This document shows, in pieces, positions 5,001 through 8,396 of a stretch of 8,396 bases of DNA (position 1 is its first letter; every line of letters begins with the position of its first letter). Source of the stretch: Bacilli bacterium (GTDB lineage Bacteria > Bacillota_I > Bacilli_A > RF39 > UBA660); assembly GCA_900766325.1 (NCBI GenBank), contig CAAFVA010000013.1, positions 1 to 8,396 of the forward strand, in the 5' to 3' direction. The position numbers and the translations under genes are program-made. The notes below the pieces were generated by a model, which worked only from the letters and a program-made list of their open reading frames with translations, made no database searches and was not told the DNA's origin.

Positions 5001-5905
5001 TATTTATCTTTTTTTGTAAATCCAATTGTCTTTTTTATTATATAACAGGGTCTTGAAAGTAAGTTACTATATATTCTAGAGATGTATAAAGCCATTATTC
5101 CGACACATAGCATAAGAACGCCAATAAGTAAAATTATTGTTCTATGGGATAAATTTCCCATTAAAATAAAATTAAGGAAACATATTAAAAACGTTACAAC
5201 ACCTATTACAAAAACACTTTTAATTGGTTTTGTTGAAAATGATATTATTCCCCCTAAAGAATATTTTAAAAGTTTTACTAATGACCATTTAGAACTTCCA
5301 TATAGCCTTTTTTCTGGGGTGTATGGGACGTATATGGTATTAAATCCAACCCAAGAAAAAATACCTTTCAAAAACCTCGTTTTTTCTTTTAAAGAGATAA
5401 TAGCATCTTTAACACTTGCTTTAAACACCCTAAAATCACTAGCACCTGGTAAAAGCTTTACGTCTGATAAAACGTTATTAACACGGTAAAACAACGCGGT
5501 TAACGTTCTTTTAAGAGCAGGTTCTTCACCTCTTGAACTTTTATATGCCGCAACCACGTCATACTCTTCATTTTCGGTAAGTTTATTATACATACTTATC
5601 AAAACTTCCGGAGTGTGCTGCAAATCCGCATCCATTATCGCAACGTACTTTCCACTAGCATGCTCTAATCCCGCTAGCATCGCTGATTCCTTACCAAAAT
5701 TTCTAGAAAAACTAATTACTTTAACATTTTTATCAGTTTTTGAAATATCCTGTAACCGTTCCATGGTAGCATCATAACTACCATCATCAACCATTATTAA
5801 CTCATACGTTATTTTTTCTTTTTTTAAAGCATTAACAATTAAATTATGAAACTCTTCTAAAGTCTTATCTTCGTTATAACAAGGAACAATAATTGATAAT
5901 TCCAT
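5000..5905 (-). CDS. GtrB-like polyprenyl-phosphate glycosyltransferase (GT2)
   Basis: A 301-residue family 2 glycosyltransferase of the dolichol-phosphate-mannose-synthase/GtrB type. The catalytic domain opens with MELSIIVPCYNE, then has VDDGSYDAT (39-47), SRNFGKESA (67-75), DADLQ (92-96; metal-binding DxD) and the late R-x-x-G-S-S-K loop (200-206). Two membrane segments follow (about 231-249, 256-277) and a basic tail. Relatives move a hexose or N-acetylhexosamine from a nucleotide sugar to undecaprenyl phosphate; the lipid-linked sugar is flipped and used outside the cell to modify wall polymers. No GtrA-type flippase or polytopic GT-C acceptor enzyme lies in the window. I choose ATG 5905 over an in-frame ATG at 5911 because AGGT (5913-5916) is seven bases from the former and one from the latter. 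It starts nine bases after the GT4 stop, in one operon. Confidence 0.85.
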   Translation of the reverse strand: MELSIIVPCYNEDKTLEEFHNLIVNALKKEKITYELIMVDDGSYDATMERLQDISKTDKNVKVISFSRNFGKESAMLAGLEHASGKYVAIMDADLQHTPEVLISMYNKLTENEEYDVVAAYKSSRGEEPALKRTLTALFYRVNNVLSDVKLLPGASDFRVFKASVKDAIISLKEKTRFLKGIFSWVGFNTIYVPYTPEKRLYGSSKWSLVKLLKYSLGGIISFSTKPIKSVFVIGVVTFLICFLNFILMGNLSHRTIILLIGVLMLCVGIMALYISRIYSNLLSRPCYIIKKTIGFTKKDK

Positions 5906-5912
5906 AACCATT

Positions 5913-5916
5913 ACCT
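5913..5916 (-). promoter_or_regulatory. Ribosome binding site deciding the GtrB-like start
   Basis: AGGT, within AGTAGGT, overlaps the stop codon of the upstream gene. It sits seven bases from ATG 5905 and one base from ATG 5911, so initiation at 5905 is favoured. Confidence 0.55.
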
Positions 5917-7042
5917 ACTTTCTTTTATTTATTAGTTTACTCCATTTTTCAAGTACTACTTCACTACTATAATCTTTTGACTTTAATCTTGCGTTTTTAC
6001 CTAGTTTAATTCTTAATTTTTGATCATTAATTAATAATTCTATTTTAGATATCATATCCTCTTCATTTCGTTCTTTAATAAGATAGCCATTTTTTCCATC
6101 ATCAATTATTTCGTTAGCACCTTGGGCTGATGTATAAGCGATGCATGGTACACCATAGCTCATAGCTTCTATTAACACAAGACCAAAACTTTCCGTGTGA
6201 GAGGTCATTAAATAAACCGAACTGTTAAGTAAAAGATCATTGATAACCTCTTTGTTTTGATATCCGTAAAAAACAACCTTATCACCCAATCTTAAATCCT
6301 TAGCTAAGTTAAGTAAGTTATCCTTTTCCATACCGTCACCCACGATATTTAACTTCCAGTCAGGATGTTTTACACTTATTTTTTTAAACAGTCTAAGTAA
6401 GTCATCAAATCCTTTTTCTTTTGACAACCGGCCCACCGCTATTAAATTATTCGAATCTAGTTTTGACACCTTATTAGGCACTTTATCTAAACAATTAGGA
6501 ATATAAATAGCTTTTTCTTTTAAATATTTTTGATAAAACTCCGTTAGTTCTTTTGAAACAAGCACCAAGTTGTTAACTCCACCACATGATTTAACAAGTG
6601 CTTTTACGTATTTTTTTCTATTATTATGGTGATTATGTTCCCAAGCGATTTTTCTTACTTCTTTCTTTACAAACCATGATATTAAATAATTGTGAACCGT
6701 TCTAGTTGAAATAATAACATCAGTATCAAGCTTTTTTAGCACGACCGGAGTCTTAACATATTTAACAAAACCGGTTTTTAGACTTTTCCCAAGTCCTTTA
6801 AAAAACATACTAAAGTTTTTCTTCCTAAGATAATAAACCATTTCTTTTTTATTTGGTTTAACGTTAGATATATATCTAACCTTTACTTTTTCATCTAATT
6901 GGTATACTGGTTCGTTATAAAGACGATAAACACTCAAAATTTCAACATCATATTTTGATGCCAAGGTATTAGCTAAAGTAGTTATAGCATTTTCTATCCC
7001 ACCGTAACCTAAATGAAGTGCTAATATTGTTACTTTTTTCAT
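5915..7042 (-). CDS. Glycosyltransferase family 4 protein
   Basis: A 375-residue soluble or peripheral GT-B retaining glycosyltransferase of typical family length. The N-terminal acceptor domain has LGYGGIENAITTLA (11-24), the glycine-rich loop common in GT4. The C-terminal donor domain has IAVGRLSKEKGFDDLL (201-216), IVGDG (233-237), VVFYGY (256-261) and the E-x7-E motif E284/E292 in ESFGLVLIEAMSYGVPC. It probably adds a sugar to a lipid-linked glycan at the cytoplasmic face; donor and acceptor cannot be told from sequence. It is unlike the GT4 at the left of the window, which has glycolipid-synthase signatures. ATG 7042 follows GGTGATGTT. A promoter at 7058-7086 drives it and the GtrB-like gene, suggesting both serve one envelope glycan. 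Confidence 0.85.
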   Translation of the reverse strand: MKKVTILALHLGYGGIENAITTLANTLASKYDVEILSVYRLYNEPVYQLDEKVKVRYISNVKPNKKEMVYYLRKKNFSMFFKGLGKSLKTGFVKYVKTPVVLKKLDTDVIISTRTVHNYLISWFVKKEVRKIAWEHNHHNNRKKYVKALVKSCGGVNNLVLVSKELTEFYQKYLKEKAIYIPNCLDKVPNKVSKLDSNNLIAVGRLSKEKGFDDLLRLFKKISVKHPDWKLNIVGDGMEKDNLLNLAKDLRLGDKVVFYGYQNKEVINDLLLNSSVYLMTSHTESFGLVLIEAMSYGVPCIAYTSAQGANEIIDDGKNGYLIKERNEEDMISKIELLINDQKLRIKLGKNARLKSKDYSSEVVLEKWSKLINKRK

Positions 7043-7057
7043 AACATCACCAACTTT

Positions 7058-7086
7058 ATTATACTAAAGTATGAATAAATCGTCAA
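7058..7086 (-). promoter_or_regulatory. Promoter of the GT4-GtrB-like operon
   Basis: On the minus strand TTGACG (7081-7086), a 17-base spacer and perfect TATAAT (7058-7063). It lies just past the strong terminator of the preceding unit. The leader is short, about 10-15 bases. Confidence 0.85.
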
Positions 7087-7110
7087 AAAATAATAAATAA
7101 AGTGTAAAGT

Positions 7111-7142
7111 AAAAACCACCAATAACCATTTGTTATTAGTGG
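7111..7142 (-). terminator. Strong intrinsic terminator after the Alg13-like gene
   Basis: On the minus strand an 11-bp stem (7132-7142 with 7116-7126; one G-U pair) with a five-base loop is followed by five T (7115-7111). It lies ten bases beyond the Alg13-like stop and is the clearest terminator in the window. Confidence 0.9.
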
Positions 7143-7152
7143 AGCAGAATCA

Positions 7153-7632
7153 TTATAGTTTATCTATGTATTCTTTTATTTTATTTTTAAAACGTTCGTT
7201 ATTAGATTCGTACTTAACCGGTTTAAACGTTTTTATATCATTCAAAACCTTTGATAAATTTCTAGTATCGTAAAGCGGTAGTACATACCCTTTTAATGCG
7301 AATTCCTTGGTTATTTGCATCTGATGATCATTGGTGTGCTCCCCATATTTTTTTAATCTTGGGATTACGATTACCTTCTTATCTTTACTTATACATTCGG
7401 TAATCGTACCAACTCCAGCATGAGTAATTATTATCCTAGCCTTTTCTATCAAAGATTCTATTTCTTCTTTAGATGAAAAATCAAAAGTTTTTATATTATC
7501 ATCTTTAAAATTCGTGCATCCTATTTGAGCGATTACTTTATCTTTTATATTACCTTTTTTCTTTTCTCTTGCTACCGCTTTTAATATTCTGTCAAATGGT
7601 TTATCTTGCGTTCCTAACATTACTAATATCAT
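7153..7632 (-). CDS. Alg13/PssE-like catalytic half of a split glycosyltransferase
   Basis: A 159-residue protein matching the C-terminal (donor-binding) domain of GT28/GT1-type glycosyltransferases, as in Alg13, PssE, EpsF-type and Cps14G proteins. It opens MILVMLGTQDKPFDRIL and carries ITHAGVGTITEC (69-80), the nucleotide-sugar loop, and PRLKKYGEHTNDHQMQI (91-107), where conserved residues bind the sugar and uracil. Such proteins are inactive alone and need an Alg14/PssD partner that anchors them to the membrane and supplies the acceptor site. In bacteria the pair adds the second sugar to a lipid-linked repeat unit, often a beta-1,4-linked hexose. That partner is the gene immediately upstream: its TAA directly abuts this ATG. 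The ribosome site GGGTGGA lies within the partner's last codons, so translation is coupled and near-equimolar output is likely. It is full length for the family. Confidence 0.9.
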   Translation of the reverse strand: MILVMLGTQDKPFDRILKAVAREKKKGNIKDKVIAQIGCTNFKDDNIKTFDFSSKEEIESLIEKARIIITHAGVGTITECISKDKKVIVIPRLKKYGEHTNDHQMQITKEFALKGYVLPLYDTRNLSKVLNDIKTFKPVKYESNNERFKNKIKEYIDKL

Positions 7633-8103
7633 TTAAAAAATCCACCCTTCACATACCGCTTTAGGATAAAGCTTTAGCATTGAATGCCACTGAACAATAA
7701 ATACATCTGCAATTGGGTATACAAGTCTTCCGGTTAACGTTTTAGTTTCTATGTTCGCGAAAGATTCTATGTATATAATCTTTCGTCTAAATAATTTGGC
7801 TATGTAACACATTGCAACACAAGTATGAGCACCAGTTGTTACAATAACATCAGGTTTAAGCTTTAAAAATAATATAAGGCTTTTAATCACATTAATTGGA
7901 ATAACGAATAAATACCTTATCATATGATCTTTATTACCGGTTAAAAGATAATCTATCTTACTTTTATATTTTGCTTTAAGACCAATCGTCGACTTATGTT
8001 TTTCAGTTACTATCTTATAATCATAATCTTTAAATATACTTTTTAATTGCATAAGTTCTGTTAGATGCCCACCCATGCTTGATATAAACATTACTTTCTT
8101 CAT
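7633..8103 (-). CDS. Alg14/PssD-like membrane-anchor half of a split glycosyltransferase
   Basis: A 156-residue protein of the Alg14/PssD/Cps14F family. SSMGGHLTELMQL (8-20) is the family's glycine-rich opening loop. A hydrophobic stretch at about 63-81 should hold it to the membrane. DVIVTTGAHTC (85-95) and YIESFANIETKTLTGRLVYPIADVFIVQW (about 111-139) follow, and it ends in LYPKAVCEGWIF. It recruits the Alg13-like subunit to the membrane and contributes acceptor binding; the two together correspond to one GT-B enzyme such as MurG. Length is normal. ATG 8103 is preceded by AGGAGA at about five bases. A promoter lies directly upstream, giving a transcript leader of only about 11 bases. With the downstream partner it makes a two-gene operon closed by the terminator at 7111-7142. 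Confidence 0.9.
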   Translation of the reverse strand: MKKVMFISSMGGHLTELMQLKSIFKDYDYKIVTEKHKSTIGLKAKYKSKIDYLLTGNKDHMIRYLFVIPINVIKSLILFLKLKPDVIVTTGAHTCVAMCYIAKLFRRKIIYIESFANIETKTLTGRLVYPIADVFIVQWHSMLKLYPKAVCEGWIF

Positions 8104-8120
8104 ATGTATCTCCTAAAATG

Positions 8121-8149
8121 ATTATAACACGTATGAAAGAGGTTGTACA
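8121..8149 (-). promoter_or_regulatory. Promoter of the Alg14/Alg13-like pair
   Basis: On the minus strand TGTACA (8144-8149), a 17-base spacer and perfect TATAAT (8121-8126). The -35 is the same variant as at 2414-2419. Predicted initiation near 8114 leaves just enough leader for the AGGAGA ribosome site. Confidence 0.7.
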
Positions 8150-8159
8150 CATTAATTGC

Positions 8160-8396
8160 TTAAGCATGGATAAGAATATACTCTTTCTCAAAGATATTGC
8201 TATTGGTTATGTATTTCATAATAAATACGTTATTTTCCTTGCATATTATTATTCCAATTGTTGGATTTTGATTAATGTTTTTTATATTTTTATCAACGTA
8301 GTTCATGTAAGTTTCTATTTGGCCTATGTGTTCCTTTTTTAATTCAGTCACTTTTAACTCTACTACTACATAACAATTAAAATTAATGTTATATAA
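8160..8396 (-). CDS. DUF1016/YhcG-type PD-(D/E)XK nuclease family protein, C-terminal fragment
   Basis: An open frame enters from the right edge and gives 78 residues to a TAA at 8162-8160. It begins LYNINFNCYVVVELKVTELKKEHIGQIETY and continues with a DKNIKN...NPTIGIIICKENN segment. This matches the C-terminal nuclease domain of YhcG/DUF1016 proteins as I remember it: the strand with V-E-L-K supplies the E-x-K of the PD-(D/E)XK core, followed by the H/YIGQ helix and the GI(I/L)LC strand. The first acidic catalytic residue would be outside the window. Family members are probable DNA nucleases of uncertain role, often found in mobile or defence regions. The C-terminus stops soon after the KYITNSNIFEKEY strand, shorter than many relatives, which usually carry a further tail. 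No terminator is seen before the next promoter. An internal GTG at 8351 is not the true start, because the frame continues upstream with conserved sequence. Confidence 0.85.
   Translation of the reverse strand, partial: LYNINFNCYVVVELKVTELKKEHIGQIETYMNYVDKNIKNINQNPTIGIIICKENNVFIMKYITNSNIFEKEYILIHA

Noticed and set aside
390..5489. Open frames on the plus strand (for example 390-578, 1254-1445, 1482-1697, 2017-2331, 3382-3816, 5082-5489)
   Set aside because: They lie antisense to well-supported genes, lack ribosome sites and encode low-complexity sequence typical of reversed AT-rich coding DNA.
5909..5911. Upstream ATG as the start of the GtrB-like gene
   Set aside because: Only one base separates it from AGGT, whereas the ATG two codons later has seven and begins at the conserved family N-terminus.
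8118..8342. A 74-codon plus-strand frame near the right edge
   Set aside because: It is antisense to the DUF1016/YhcG fragment, which has recognisable conserved motifs, and to the Alg14-like promoter.
1..8396. CRISPR arrays, insertion sequences, tRNA genes or attachment sites
   Set aside because: I saw no regularly spaced repeats, transposase-like sequence with terminal inverted repeats, tRNA cloverleaf or direct-repeat pair. The inverted repeats present are explained by terminators and the structured RNA.

Overview
The window is AT-rich, and every gene I can support lies on the minus strand, so the biological order runs from the right end to the left. The codon choice, strong GGAGG-type ribosome sites, TTGACA/TATAAT promoters and the families present (TagO, UppS, a LafB/CpoA/alDGS-like glycolipid glycosyltransferase, a GtrB-type transferase) point to a low-GC Bacillota, probably a Bacilli/Erysipelotrichia/Mollicutes-related lineage. 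The standard code fits: no gene needs TGA read as Trp. I cannot name the species.

Layout in transcription order (right to left). (1) 8160-8396: C-terminal piece of a DUF1016/YhcG-type PD-(D/E)XK nuclease. (2) 8103-7153: a two-gene Alg14/Alg13-like split glycosyltransferase with its own promoter and a strong terminator. (3) 7042-5000: a GT4 glycosyltransferase and a GtrB-like polyprenyl-phosphate glycosyltransferase under one promoter. (4) 4848-4279: an unrecognised two-membrane-segment protein bracketed by its own near-consensus promoter and a terminator. (5) 4202-3084: TagO/WecA-type undecaprenyl-phosphate sugar-1-phosphate transferase. (6) 3010-2410: a gene-free stretch of about 600 bases that I read as an OLE RNA (ornate, large, extremophilic). 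It has a consensus promoter, closed 5'/3' ends, many internal helices and an intrinsic terminator. (7) 2360-170: an unrecognised charged protein, then OapA (the membrane partner of OLE RNA), then a LafB/CpoA/alDGS-like membrane glycolipid glycosyltransferase, then a terminator. (8) 74-1: the start of uppS, undecaprenyl diphosphate synthase.

The genes form an envelope and isoprenoid-lipid neighbourhood. UppS makes the C55 carrier, TagO and the GtrB-like enzyme load sugars onto it, the other glycosyltransferases probably extend glycans, and the LafB-like enzyme decorates diacylglycerol in the membrane. The OLE RNA/OapA pair sits in the middle. OLE RNA is known for association with OapA at the membrane and for neighbourhoods rich in isoprenoid genes, which agrees with this setting. 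The most interesting points are the OLE RNA itself, the unknown 188-residue protein wedged between the RNA and oapA, and the shared unit with a glycolipid synthase.
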